A stretch of DNA of 64,000 nt from Streptomyces sp. NBC_00576 (GCF_036345175.1 NZ_CP107780.1:10664001-10728000); one strand, 5' to 3'. Counted from the first letter of the stretch, positions 1-8,863 are shown. Numbers and translations are program-made. Notes: generated by a model from the letters alone, not told the origin.

Positions 1-93
1 AGCCCGTTTCACGGTGACCTCTTGCCAGCCCTGAACCACCGAGTTCTGGGCAAGACCGAGGCCCGTGAGGCGCGCTGGTGCCGCGAACGGCTT

Positions 94-1440
94 GTGAGAT
101 GTCGGACCGAAGAGTCCTGGAATTAGGGAGCCGCGCGGCCCGCATGCGCTCGTGACCAGTGCAGATGTCAACGCCAAGGGGAGGGAACACCGTGATCTAC
201 TGCGGGATCGACTGGGCCGAGAAGCACCACGACGTCGCCCTGGTCGACAACACAGGGCAGCTGCTCGCAAAACGCCGCATCAGCGACGACGTGTCCGGCT
301 ACCAGCTGCTGCTGGAGCTCCTCGCCGAGTACGGCGACACCGAGGGGAGCCCCATCCCTGTCGCCATCGAGACCAGCCGCGGTCTCCTGGTCGCCGTGCT
401 GCGGTCGGGCAAGCGGCACGTCTTCGCGGTCAACCCGATGGCCGCCGCCCGCTATCGCGACCGGCACGGCGTCTCCCGCAAGAAGTCCGACCCCGGCGAC
501 GCGTTCGTGTTGGCCAACATCCTGCGGACCGACATGCCCATGCACCGCCCGCTACCGACCGACACTGACCTCGCCCGCGCCATCGCCGTCCTGGCCCGCG
601 CCCAGCAGGACGCCACCTGGAACCGCCAGCAGATCGCCAACCAGCTCCGCTCCCTGCTGCGTGAGTACTACCCCGCTGCCTTGGATGCCTTCACTCGCTG
701 GGCCAACGGCCTGTGCCGTCCCGAAGCCCGTGAACTGCTCAAAGTAGCTCCCACCCCCGCTCAAGCCGCGCGCCTCACACGCACACAGCTGCGTTCCGCC
801 CTCAAGCGCGCCGGCCGCAGCCGCGGCATCGAGGCCGAAGCCGACAGACTTAAAAAGGTCTTCCGCGGCGACTACGCGACCCAGTCCCGGCTCGTCGAGG
901 ACGCGCTGGGCAAGCAGGCCCTCGCCCTCCTGCGGCAACTCGAGGCAGCTTGCCTCGCCGCCGACGAGCTCGCCGAGGCGGTCGAGGAGTCCTTCCTCCA
1001 GCACTCGGACGCCGAGGTGATCCTGAGCTTCCCCGGACTCGGCGTCCAACTCGGCGCCCGGATGCTGGCCGAGATCGGCGACGACCGTGAACGGTTCACC
1101 GACGCCCGCGGCCTCAAGGCCTACGCCGGAGCCGCCCCCGTCACTCGCGCGTCTGGCAAGAAACACCACGTCGGACGCCGGGTGATCAAGAATGACCGAC
1201 TCAACCACGCTAGCTACCTGTGGGCCTTCTCCGCCCTACGGTCCTCGCCCGGCGCCGAAGCCCACTACCGCCGTCGGCGCGAACAGGGAGACTGGCACGC
1301 CGCCGCCCAGCGGCATCTGTTCAACCGCATGATCGGCCAGCTCTACCACTGCCTCCAGACCAGCCACCTGTTCGACGAGAACGTCGCGTTCCCCTCTCAA
1401 CTGGCTACGGCAGCTTGACGACTTGGCATCGTGAGATGTC
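94..1440 (+). mobile_element. IS110-family insertion sequence (approximate limits)
   Basis: The element carries one full transposase gene. The limits are inferred from a 10-bp direct repeat, GTGAGATGTC, at 94-103 and 1431-1440. ISL3 transposase coding sequence begins immediately after the right copy, so that copy plausibly marks the right junction. IS110 elements lack classical terminal inverted repeats, so the left edge is uncertain and could lie before base 94. A stem-loop-like segment (CTTGCCAG at about 21-28 against CTGGGCAAG at about 47-55) lies upstream. Confidence 0.5.
192..1418 (+). CDS. IS110-family transposase (RuvC-like DEDD recombinase)
   Basis: The product catalyses movement of its own element. 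The start is GTG 192, preceded by a GGGGAGGG ribosome site; an in-frame GTG at 159 has no such site, and family members typically begin with YCGIDWA. The 408-residue product has an N-terminal RuvC-like domain with D7, E60, D100 and D103 (GIDWAEK, VAIETSRG, KSDPGDA), and a C-terminal Transposase_20 domain including the GLKAYAGAAPVTRASG segment with the conserved serine. The length is normal and no key residue is missing, so it may be functional. IS110 recombinases are guided by a bridge RNA from the element's non-coding end. The ISL3 fragment starts 22 bases after the stop. Confidence 0.93.
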   Translation: MIYCGIDWAEKHHDVALVDNTGQLLAKRRISDDVSGYQLLLELLAEYGDTEGSPIPVAIETSRGLLVAVLRSGKRHVFAVNPMAAARYRDRHGVSRKKSDPGDAFVLANILRTDMPMHRPLPTDTDLARAIAVLARAQQDATWNRQQIANQLRSLLREYYPAALDAFTRWANGLCRPEARELLKVAPTPAQAARLTRTQLRSALKRAGRSRGIEAEADRLKKVFRGDYATQSRLVEDALGKQALALLRQLEAACLAADELAEAVEESFLQHSDAEVILSFPGLGVQLGARMLAEIGDDRERFTDARGLKAYAGAAPVTRASGKKHHVGRRVIKNDRLNHASYLWAFSALRSSPGAEAHYRRRREQGDWHAAAQRHLFNRMIGQLYHCLQTSHLFDENVAFPSQLATAA

Positions 1441-1998
1441 TACCTCTATCAGCGGTGGGCCGAGGGCTGCACCGTCGCCCGCCGTCTGTTCGAGGAAGTA
1501 CGCGAGCGCGGCTATCCCGGCGGCGAGAACGTCGTGAAGAAGTACGTGGCCAACCTCCGCGAGAACTTCCCGCACGACCCGCCCCGCAAGGCGCCATCCG
1601 TGCGGAACGTGACCAGCTGGCTCACCCGCCACCCCGACCGCCTCACCGACGACCAGGCCCAGCAGCTCAAAGCGATCTTGACCCGTTGCCCCGCACTCGA
1701 CCGCACCGCCCACCACGTCCGCGCGTTCGCCGAGCTCATGAACAACCGCCAGGGCAAGCACCTGGACCAGTGGATCACGAGCGTGACGGCCGACGATCTC
1801 CCCGTCCTGCACACCTTCGTCACCGGGCTGGGTCAAGACCTCGACGCCGTCGTCGCCGGCCTCAGCCTCCGCTACAGCTCCGGCGCGGTCGAAGGCCACA
1901 ACAACAAGATCAAGATGCTGAAGCGGCAGATGTTCGGCCGCGCCAACTTCGACCTGCTCCGCAAGCGAGTCCTCCTCAGCGCGCGAGGCCGTTCATGA
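1441..1998 (+). pseudogene. ISL3-family transposase, C-terminal fragment
   Basis: The open frame can be read from base 1442 (YLYQRWAEGCTVARRLFEE) to the stop at 1998, beginning exactly where the IS110 element ends, so the 5' half is missing. The remainder matches the C-terminal half of ISL3 transposases: LDQWITSV, the SSGAVEGHNNKIKMLKRQMFGR block that carries the last catalytic acidic residue, and a short basic tail. The first two catalytic acids and the N-terminal zinc finger are absent, so it cannot be active. No matching 5' half is seen left of the IS110 element, so the junction is not a simple insertion or was later rearranged. Confidence 0.88.
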
Positions 1999-2304
1999 TC
2001 GCGGTTTCGGTGACCCTCCGTGGCCCTGGCACCAAAAGTGATCCAGAACCTGAATCGTGACCCTCTGACGGCGGATCAATGCGCGGCGCCGGCAGCCCGT
2101 AGGACTCACCGAGCTCAGGTCGACGGACGCGGGTTGTCCTCGAAGGGACTGAGGAGGGGGCCGGGTCCGGCCGCGCGGCGGCCAGGGACAGCGGGGGAGA
2201 GGTGACCGCGGTCCTGGGCCGCTTTGATCCAGTCCCCGACAGGCTGCCCCGTTCCTCGAGTACCTGGTGTGCGGGGTGGTGGCCGGGCAGGCTAGTTTGC
2301 TCGG

Positions 2305-2745
2305 GTGAGTCTCCTTGATGATGTGGCCGAGCGTGACGGTTGGCGCTGCTGGGTGTGTGACGAACCGGTCGACCCCGACGAGTCGGTGAACGACCCGCGG
2401 GGGCCCAGCGTTGATAGCCGGACCGCCGACCGCAAGGCCAAGGTCGCCGAGCGGCTTGCGCACCGTGGGTGCAACACCCGTAAGGGTGCGGTCAAGGTGG
2501 TCATCGCCTGGCCGGACCGCCTGTACGTGGTCGAACCCGCGCCGCTGATCACCGTTGCGGGGAGGCTGGAGCGCAAGGGGGGCCGCGAGATGGTGGGCCG
2601 TTGTCCGACCAGGCGGGACGCTCAAGAGGCGGCGGATTGGCTGGTGGACCGGTTCTCCCGACTGGTACCGGGGCTGCCGGTGACCGCCGACATCGAGGCG
2701 GGCGGCGGCCAGTTCCTCGTCATCCTGGCCACCGGCCGTCGCTGA
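2305..2745 (+). CDS. HNH-nuclease-like hypothetical protein
   Basis: This 146-residue protein has CWVCDEP near the N-terminus (a CxxC zinc half-site) and LAHRGCNTRKG near residue 55. The second resembles the C-terminal HxxCNxxKG segment of HNH endonucleases. The canonical DH(I/V)xP stretch between them is not recognisable, so the fold is suggested but catalysis is doubtful. The C-terminal half (residues 70-146) matches nothing I can name. The GTG start lacks a Shine-Dalgarno sequence. A TAGTTT -10-like hexamer lies at 2293-2298, six bases before it, which fits leaderless transcription, common in streptomycetes. The gene stands alone. Confidence 0.6.
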   Translation: MSLLDDVAERDGWRCWVCDEPVDPDESVNDPRGPSVDSRTADRKAKVAERLAHRGCNTRKGAVKVVIAWPDRLYVVEPAPLITVAGRLERKGGREMVGRCPTRRDAQEAADWLVDRFSRLVPGLPVTADIEAGGGQFLVILATGRR

Positions 2746-3019
2746 CCGCGGCGGCGGGACCCAGCTCCGCTGGCTGATGGCTAGCCGATCTTCTTCCAGG
2801 GCTTGCAGTCGGTGGTCTGGAACGCCTTGTCACTTGCGGCGACCTTGAGACCTCCGCACGCCACGCGATCGGATCCCTCTCAGCACGCCTGCACATCGGC
2901 GCTGGCGAAGCACTCGCCCGCATCCACGCCCGCACCTTTCGCATCGGAGAGTCGCTTCCCCAGATCGCCGCCCAGCTCCTCGTCGACGCCGGCGGAACAC
3001 AGGAATGACCAGACGTTCA

Positions 3020-3230
3020 CAACTGTCCCGCCCCGTGTCTGCCCGGCTGACGATGTTCCACTCCAGGACCTGCCCCAGGCCCAGTTCGCGGGCTATCAGG
3101 TAGGCGACGAGGGTGGACGTGCCGACGCCGGGCGGCCGGTGATCAGCACGGGACGGCGCAGCCGCGACCCGGACGGACCGGTTCAGGGCGAGCGACCGGC
3201 CTGCCGCCAGACCCGGAACGCCCAGCCGAG
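3020..3230 (-). pseudogene. MoxR-like AAA ATPase fragment
   Basis: The minus strand encodes ALNRSVRVAA, then, after a one-base shift, PGVGTSTLVAYLIARELGLG and a following QVLEWNIVSRAD. This is the Walker A region and first helix of the MoxR-like ATPases found in many Streptomyces. Both the frameshift (about 3130) and loss of the P-loop lysine (GVGTST where GxGK[S/T] is expected) mark it as dead. The start, Walker B and C-terminal parts are absent. Flanking sequence is not recognisable. Confidence 0.6.
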
Positions 3231-3385
3231 CGGCGGCCCGGCCCGCACGCCCCGGCCGGAGCCGGAGCCGGCGTCGTGCCGTACCCATCCAGCCCTCGTC
3301 GTCGACGTCGCGGCCGCGCGGACGACGCCAACCCACTGCGCCTTCAGGCCGTGCCCGCCGCTCATGCGCAGGAGCCCGGTGGAAT

Positions 3386-3426
3386 GCGTGTGCCCTCCTC
3401 CCCGGTGTCGGGAGGAGGGCACACGC
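3386..3426. terminator. Strong perfect hairpin, probable factor-independent terminator
   Basis: Two perfect 17-base arms (GCGTGTGCCCTCCTCCC and its complement) enclose a 7-base loop. No T-run follows, which is usual for streptomycete terminators. It sits between the dead ATPase fragment and the Tpg-like gene, and could stop transcription on either strand. Confidence 0.65.
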
Positions 3427-3497
3427 GCGTCAACGAACTGCAGGTCCGGCGCGACCAGGGCGAGTAGCTCCAGGGTGCCGATCCCGGCGCCGGGTGA

Positions 3498-4037
3498 ATG
3501 ATCGACAGCGACCACACGCAGCCGCCGGCCCTGCGCCGCAACAGGGTCCTGGACGCTCTCAAGCGGGCGGAGCGGAAGGTGTTCACCCGGCCGGCGCTGA
3601 AATCCGCGAAGGCTCAGATGGAATTCCTCTACACGCGCGCCAAGCAGTCCACGAAGGCCCTGGCCGAACAGCTGGGCGTCTCGCCTCGCACCGTGCAGCG
3701 CTATCGCGCCGGACAGCAGACGAAGCCTCAGAAGAAGCTGCGGGCGGCCCTGGTGGAGGAGACCGACGCGGCTGTCCCTGGCGCGCAAGCTACTGCGGAA
3801 AGTGAGGACCTTGGCCAAACGGCTGGGACGGTGGAGTTCCTTCGCGGTGCCTGCGCCGCCCTCCTGGTGCTGGGTCTGTCTGCGTCGGTGCGCTCGCTGT
3901 ACGCGCAGTACGCCACCTCCGTGGCTGACTTCACGCGCACGCAGGCCGACTCGATCCGCGACGATGCGATTGAGATCTGGCAGGGCCACGCAGTCCTTGC
4001 GAGCGTGACCGTCACCATCGCCGGGATCGCCTGGTGA
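3498..4037 (+). CDS. Tpg-like N-terminal domain joined to membrane segments (5' part of split gene)
   Basis: The 179-residue product has two parts. Residues about 22-90 (KVFTRPALKSAKAQMEFLY, then ALAEQLGVSPRTVQRYRAG) resemble the N-terminus of Tpg, the terminal protein that caps linear Streptomyces replicons, including its helix-turn-helix. The rest of Tpg, including the part that carries the protein-DNA bond, is absent. From residue about 112 there is instead a hydrophobic segment (CAALLVLGLSASV) and a second one at the end (VLASVTVTIAGIAW). The frame stops at TGA 4035, directly after a TGG codon, and stays open in the same frame through the next membrane protein. One ancestral gene cut by a TGG-to-TGA change is likely. 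Confidence 0.55.
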   Translation: MIDSDHTQPPALRRNRVLDALKRAERKVFTRPALKSAKAQMEFLYTRAKQSTKALAEQLGVSPRTVQRYRAGQQTKPQKKLRAALVEETDAAVPGAQATAESEDLGQTAGTVEFLRGACAALLVLGLSASVRSLYAQYATSVADFTRTQADSIRDDAIEIWQGHAVLASVTVTIAGIAW

Positions 4038-4067
4038 CAGGCGCGGCACGCGGCCTGGCTGCCTCGC

Positions 4068-4562
4068 ATGCTGGGAAAACTGTGGATGAGCGGCAGCAGG
4101 ACTCTCGGTCTGCTCCTGGCCTGGGTATCCGCCGCCACACTGCTTTGGGACGAACGGCTCCGCCACCAAGCCCAGCATCTGCAGCGCACCCAGCCGGAGG
4201 CATGGGCCAAAACCCTGGGCTACGTCGCGGTCCTGGCTCTCATGTGGGGGTTCTTGCGCCTCGTCCGCGATTCGGGCACCGAGTTTCCCCTCGGCAGGTG
4301 GCACATCTCCCTGGAAGCGGTGTTCCGCCCCCTGGCTGCCTTCACCGGGACATACCTGCTGTGGTACCTCATCGACAAACCGCAGACGCGCACTCTCCTG
4401 GCGGACCCCGAGAACCCGCTGCGACTCGCGGGCATCATCGCCGGATTCCTGCTGGCGAAAGCGGGAGGCTGGAGACCGCAGCAGGGGGAACCGGCACCGG
4501 TACCCAGTGCCGAAGCCACCTCTACCGCCTCCAGACGATCCAGCAGTCCACGAACGGACTGA
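4068..4562 (+). CDS. Membrane protein, probable 3' part of the Tpg-like split gene
   Basis: This 164-residue protein has about four hydrophobic stretches (RTLGLLLAWVSAATLLW, TLGYVAVLALMWGFLRLV, LAAFTGTYLLWYLI, AGIIAGFLLAKAGGW) and a polar, serine/proline-rich tail. It is in the same frame as the preceding gene, 30 bases after its TGA, and the codons between (reading QARHAAWLPR) are open. No clear ribosome site precedes ATG 4068, so it may be translated only by readthrough or reinitiation, or not at all. No family was recognised. Confidence 0.5.
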   Translation: MLGKLWMSGSRTLGLLLAWVSAATLLWDERLRHQAQHLQRTQPEAWAKTLGYVAVLALMWGFLRLVRDSGTEFPLGRWHISLEAVFRPLAAFTGTYLLWYLIDKPQTRTLLADPENPLRLAGIIAGFLLAKAGGWRPQQGEPAPVPSAEATSTASRRSSSPRTD

Positions 4563-4660
4563 CCACCGGCGCGACGCAGGTCCTGACGGAAGAGTCCTGA
4601 TCGGGTGGCCCGGATCTATGGGGGCATCGCCGGCCGGCGGGCTGCGAGGAGGACGGGGCG

Positions 4661-4676
4661 TAGTACCGCGGTACTA
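4661..4676. promoter_or_regulatory. 16-bp perfect palindrome, candidate operator
   Basis: TAGTACCGCGGTACTA is a perfect palindrome 213 bases upstream of the small secreted-protein gene at 4890 and 98 bases after the membrane gene. It could bind a dimeric regulator. The interval 4563-4889 shows no other gene that I can support. Confidence 0.4.
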
Positions 4677-4889
4677 AGGGGGGCCGCCGGATTCGGTTCC
4701 GGGGTACGGGATGGTCGCCCGGTGCCGCTCCTAGGTTGAGATCGCGGGTCAGTCAGGCCCGGCTCGCCCAATGATCTCTTCTCCTGGTGGGAGTACGACC
4801 AGTACATCCCGGTCCACGTCGTCCCGACGCCCACCACATCCTCGCCGACGCCGTCGGCGAGCTAGCTCCTGACAGAACGGAACACCAGC

Positions 4890-5249
4890 ATGAACAAGCG
4901 CGTCATCGGCATGACCACCGCCGGCACGCTGGCCGCCACGGCGGCACTGGCCTTCACGGCCGGCCCGGCCCAGGCGGCGACCTGCAACGCTTCGGCGGGC
5001 AGCTCCTGCGTCAAGGTCATCAACTATGCGAGCGACGTCCAGAGCATCAACGTCGGCCCGTGCAAGGACATTGGGGGGCACCTGATTCCGTCCAACCAGG
5101 AATTCGCCGACCTGACCGTGGCCTCGACGGGGGCACCGTTCCTGCTGACGTACTCCACCGTCCATTGTCCGAAGCGGGGACAGAACTCCAAGAGCGTCAG
5201 CTGGAGCGCCCCGGACGCAGACAACTTCCGCACGGTGACCATTCGATAG
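4890..5249 (+). CDS. Small secreted protein
   Basis: The 119-residue product begins MNKRVIGM, followed by an alanine-rich hydrophobic stretch and a signal-peptidase site after AGPAQA (about residue 29). The mature part is about 90 residues with four cysteines, probably two disulphides, and no recognised domain. It is presumably exported by Sec. The ribosome site is weak (GACAGAACGGAAC). The gene is not part of an operon: the downstream sequence is an inverted IS30 remnant. Function unknown. Confidence 0.7.
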   Translation: MNKRVIGMTTAGTLAATAALAFTAGPAQAATCNASAGSSCVKVINYASDVQSINVGPCKDIGGHLIPSNQEFADLTVASTGAPFLLTYSTVHCPKRGQNSKSVSWSAPDADNFRTVTIR

Positions 5250-5356
5250 CCGAGCCTCCCGAAAAAACCGCAGCTCAGAGACATTGTCAGTGGTGCCTGA
5301 GCAGAAGCGCGCTGAGATCGAGCGGTCCACCCGGCGAGCACACTGGCAAAGCGAGC

Positions 5357-5414
5357 CAATTGGCACGCCGATGTTCGAAAAGGAATCGAACGGCGGCGGG
5401 TCAATTGGCACGCC
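5357..5414. repeat. 13-bp direct repeat, 45 bp apart
   Basis: CAATTGGCACGCC occurs at 5357-5369 and 5402-5414. The second copy lies at the broken 3' end of the IS30 transposase remnant, so the pair may mark an insertion or deletion scar. Confidence 0.5.
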
Positions 5415-6060
5415 AAGCCAGGGCGATGACACGGAGCAGCCCCCGGAGACCAAACCCGAGGCGGAGGCCGCCCGCGACGAACTCACGCAGCGAACCCGCA
5501 CGGGCGAGCTTGGACTCCTTGGGGCGCGACCGGCTCCCCGCCCACACCCGCTGGGCCCGGTGCGGCCGATAGGCGCCGCCGACCGCACGGGTGTCGAACT
5601 CACGCTTGACGGTGGACGCCGGCCGGTTCAGCGCCCGTCCGATTGCCCGCAGCGACCGGCCCTCACGACGCATGTCGGCGATCAGCTCCCGCTCGGTCAC
5701 CGTCAAAAACCGTGGGTGCAGCCCGGCCTCGACCGCCGCGACGGAGGGCGCTGACGCGGCGGCAACGGTGCTGGTCATGCCCGTTGTGTAGTCGATCCTG
5801 CGCCCATCGGGGTGCAGGATCGCGTCGCCGATCTTCCGGATCCCGCGGTCCCAGTCCCGGGCCGTGCGTTCGTGGACCCCGACCTGTGCCGCGGCGTCCC
5901 GCCGCCGCACCCCGGCCGCGCGAAGCCGGTCATACTCCGCCCGCCCCGGATGCCCGCCCGTTCCCGGCTTCCCACGACCACCGACACCGGCCTTCCGCGC
6001 CCACCCGAACGCCGTCGCACGGTTCACCCCGACCGCTCGGGCCGCGAACGCCAGTTCTCC
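5401..6060 (-). pseudogene. IS30-family transposase, N-terminal fragment
   Basis: The minus strand encodes two helix-turn-helix regions typical of IS30 transposases: RRRDAAAQVGVHERTARDWD, and LTVTERELIADMRREGRSLR followed by AIGRALNRPASTVKREFD. The similarity ends after about residue 190 (LREFVAGGLRLGF), before any of the DDE catalytic residues. In-frame sequence upstream of GTG 6027 (GELAFAARAV) also looks coding, but no start is present and a stop follows. The 3' end meets the 13-bp direct repeat. It is an inactive remnant. Confidence 0.78.
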
Positions 6061-6359
6061 GTCCGGGGGCCACTTGCGTTGCGGGCAGCCGCTCCGTCAG
6101 ACGACACCGGCCCGGGAGTTCACCGCACGGGGTGCGTACCGCCGACGGGGGGTGCGCTGCATCGTGCACGACATATTGCGCCGCGCGCCCGATGCGCACC
6201 GTGCAGCGTGTGGGCGGTGCGCGGCTGTGCGGGCCGGTCAAGGCCGGAAATCCAGCCGGGCAGAAGCGTTTTGCCGCCAACGATCAGTAATCAACCCACC
6301 GCGTGGAGTGGTTCCGGATACAGGTGTGCTGGGACGTTCGTGTGCCGGGAGGCTGGTCG

Positions 6360-6575
6360 GTGGTTCTGACGATGAACGTTGGGGTACTGCTGGCGGTCAT
6401 CATCGTCTTGCGGCTGCGGCGGCGTACGCAGGCCCGGAGCCGGAACGACGAGAAGCTGACCGTCGTCATCGTGTTGGTCTTCGGCGTCCTGATCGCCCCT
6501 ACCGCGTTCGGCCAGACCGTCTTCGACGTCGTCGGTCAACTCGCGCAGGGCGTGACCCAGTCGGGCAGTCCCTGA
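6360..6575 (+). CDS. Small two-helix membrane protein
   Basis: GTG 6360 is preceded by GGGAGG at a 7-base spacing, preferred over an upstream ATG at 6303 that has none. The 71-residue product has two hydrophobic segments (MNVGVLLAVIIVLRL and LTVVIVLVFGVLIAPTAFG) separated by a basic loop. Similar small membrane proteins occur in actinomycete integrative elements and plasmids. Together with the replication-relaxation remnant 650 bases downstream, this suggests the tail of such an element. That link is inference. Confidence 0.5.
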   Translation: MVLTMNVGVLLAVIIVLRLRRRTQARSRNDEKLTVVIVLVFGVLIAPTAFGQTVFDVVGQLAQGVTQSGSP

Positions 6576-7228
6576 GTGGTGCCCTTCCCAACCAGCTACC
6601 CCGAGGCTGCGGTGGTGTGGCATTGGCCACGGACGAACTGTCCGGTCAAGGGGTGGTCAAGGGTCATAACGGACACCGCAAGCGGGGGTGACCAGGTCAC
6701 GGACTAGGGGTGATCCCGCAGGGTGGCATCTGTCCCGCACGCGCTGGATGCGCGCGGGACGGACGAACAGCCGCCCACCCCGGCCTTGGTGCCGGAGAAA
6801 CGCGAGGACACCGTGCCCACGCCCCCCGTGCCCGGCCACGCCGCCCCTTCCCGCCGCCGCGTCCGTTCGGGATCCTGGGGCCTCACCCGCCGCCATGACC
6901 CCGCCGTCCGGCCAGGCCTCGCACGCCGTCCCGGGTGCTGGGACAGCCCGGGTGTGCTCCTGCCGCCATCGCTTCCGCTCCCACTGCCGATGCCACTTCC
7001 GTGCCAACCTCCCGCGCACCTTGCGTTTTTGCAGGTCACCACGGCTTCCCGGGACTGCCCCGGATCGTCACAACCCTCGTCTCTACTCCTGACCCTGAAG
7101 GAATTGAAGGAATTGAAGGAATTGTCGGTGGGGGAGGAGATCATCGGGTTCGGGGGCCCGGTGCCCTCTGCGGCCGGGGGCCGGCGCCCGGCCGGTGGCC
7201 GGACGCGGACGGCGGGAGGGCGTGCCTG
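6576..7228. other. Intergenic stretch without a supported gene
   Basis: Open frames here are GC-rich, proline/arginine-rich and mutually overlapping, with no recognisable domain. The only structured feature is the GAAGGAATT repeat at 7097-7123, followed by a well-placed ribosome site for the gene at 7229. Confidence 0.6.
7097..7123. repeat. Three tandem GAAGGAATT units upstream of the replication-relaxation gene
   Basis: Three perfect 9-bp copies lie 105 bases before the ATG at 7229. They are AT-rich against a GC-rich background, and iteron- or operator-like. Their position before a plasmid or integrative-element gene suggests a regulatory or replication-associated role, which is not demonstrated. 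Confidence 0.6.
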
Positions 7229-8001
7229 ATGGCGGGCAAGCGCAAGGCGAACGAGGCGGGATCGTCGAACGGGCTGCGCGCGGATGTGCTGTGCGTGCTC
7301 GGGGTGCTCAAGGTCGCGACCGCCGACCAGATCCAGCGGCTGGCCTCGCCGCACCTGACCCACCAGCACACACGAAGAAGACGCCGGCCGCCCGGAAGGA
7401 AGCACGCACCGCCTCCCATCGCGGCGCGGCGAACGACCTGCGCCGTCACGGCCTGGCCGTCGACGGCGGCCGTACCCGGGGCGGTGAAGAGGTCCGGCTG
7501 CTCACGGCGGCCGGGCTGGCCGCCGCCGCGATCGACCTGGACCGCGAGCCGGAAGAGATGGGCGGTATACCCAAGAGCGCGGGCCGCTCCGGCGCCTCGC
7601 ACCCGATGACGGTGAACGAGACGGTGATCGCGCTGATCCGAGCGAAGCCCGACCTCGACCGGCTCACCGAGCAGCCGGCCGAAGCGCAGGCAGCCGCGTG
7701 GGCCGCCGTCGACGCACCCGACGGGATCGGCACCCTCACCTCCTACGCCACCGAGGTCGCGCTCCCGGTGAAGGGCACCTGGAGGAACCCCGCGATCGGC
7801 AGTGCCCGCGCCGACGTCGTCCTGACCGCGCCGGAAGCCGGGGTGCCGCTGCTGTTCATCGAGGTCGACAACTGCACCGAGGAAGCCGTCCTCATCGCCA
7901 GGAAGTTCGACAAGTACATACGGTTCTTCAAGAGGAGGGAGAAGGACACCGACGGCATCGAGAAGCCGATGTGGCGCACCCGCTGGTCCGCACCCGGCTG
8001 A
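7229..8001 (+). pseudogene. Replication-relaxation family protein, frameshifted and truncated
   Basis: ATG 7229 has a GGGAGGG ribosome site. The N-terminus is a winged helix (LRADVLCVLGVLKVATADQI). Near 7370 the family sequence continues in another frame (KKTPAARKEARTASHRGAAN), so a one-base change has broken the gene. The second part runs through LTSYATEVALP, SARADVVLTAPEAGVPLLFI and EVDNCTEEA and stops just after MWRTRWSAPG. Complete homologues are considerably longer at the C-terminus. The 3' cut coincides with the cut end of the opposing pentapeptide-repeat gene, so both were truncated by one event. The family belongs to actinomycete plasmids and integrative elements. Confidence 0.8.
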
Positions 8002-8863
8002 ACTTCGCGTCAGTGAAGGTATTCGTGCCGCCGCTGAACTCCGCGTCGATGAAGGTAACCGTGCTGGCGCTGAGCTTCGCGCTGGTGAAGTCGACGCTGC
8101 CGGCGCTGAACTTCGCGCCGCGGAAGTCGACGCTGCCGGCGCTGAAATCCGCGCCGCCGAAGTAGAAGCTGTGGCCGTTGAATTCCGCGCCGCCGAAGGA
8201 GACCGTGCCTTGAAAAAGGCTTCCCTGTAGGTACCCGTGTTGCACGCCGACCAGGAGGTCGGTGCTTGGGGTTGTAGGTGGCTGCGGATGGTCCGGATGA
8301 TGGTGAGGCGGACCTCGCGTTCGCCCTCCTTGTATGCGGTGGGCGTCGACCACAGTGATTCGCCCTCCGATGTCGTCGAGGCGGCCTCCGGATTGGGCTC
8401 GTACGGCATGCGCAGATAGGCGCACAGAACGTCGACGCACACCTGTCGCTGCTCGATCCAGTCGTCGGCGAGCCGGGCCATGGCGTATACGCCAGCCAGG
8501 CGCACCGCTGCCTGGTCGTGGCCGAGTTGGTCGGCAGCGGGTGGTGAAGCGCTCAGCGAGCTGTTTGTCGTCGGCCCGATGAGCGTCGCTCTCCGCAAGG
8601 CGCTGTTTGCGGTAGGTATAGACCCCTGCGAGAACAGCGCCGGCAAAGGTGAGGGTCGCCAGCGCGGTGCGGATCACCTCGTGGGCAGCCACGGGGCTCT
8701 CCGGGGGGGCCTCCTTTGACGCGAGAGAGTGAAGGAATTCGTAGATCCCGTAGCCCACGGCCAGGGCCAGCAGGAGGGCGAGCAGGCCCACTACCCAGAC
8801 GGGCCACAAGCGGGGAGCGTGTCGGCCCCGTGAGGCCGAGTCCTTGTGTCCCCGTCGCGGCAT
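8002..8863 (-). pseudogene. Pentapeptide-repeat membrane protein, frameshifted and truncated
   Basis: Reading on the minus strand from ATG 8863, the product begins with a basic region and two membrane segments (WVVGLLALLLALAVGYGIY; LATLTFAGAVLAGVYTYRK). It continues as QLAERFTT, then shifts frame (one extra C near 8545) into AADQLGHDQAAVRLAGVYAM, LADDWIEQRQVCVDVLCAYL and TIIRTIRSHL. It shifts again near 8265 into pentapeptide-like repeats (FGGAEF, FGGADF, FRGAKF, FIDAEF). The order membrane-AVRLAGVYAM-pentapeptide is typical of streptomycete proteins of this type. The repeats end at about 8000 against the replication-relaxation remnant. Two frameshifts plus truncation make it inactive. Confidence 0.75.

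Noticed and set aside
2803..3501. Long plus-strand frame of 232 codons
   Set aside because: It is opposite the dead ATPase fragment and across a strong hairpin. Its product is low-complexity with no domain or ribosome site.
7097..7123. GAAGGAATT repeats considered as a CRISPR-like array
   Set aside because: Units are contiguous with no spacers and only three copies, so this is a simple tandem repeat.
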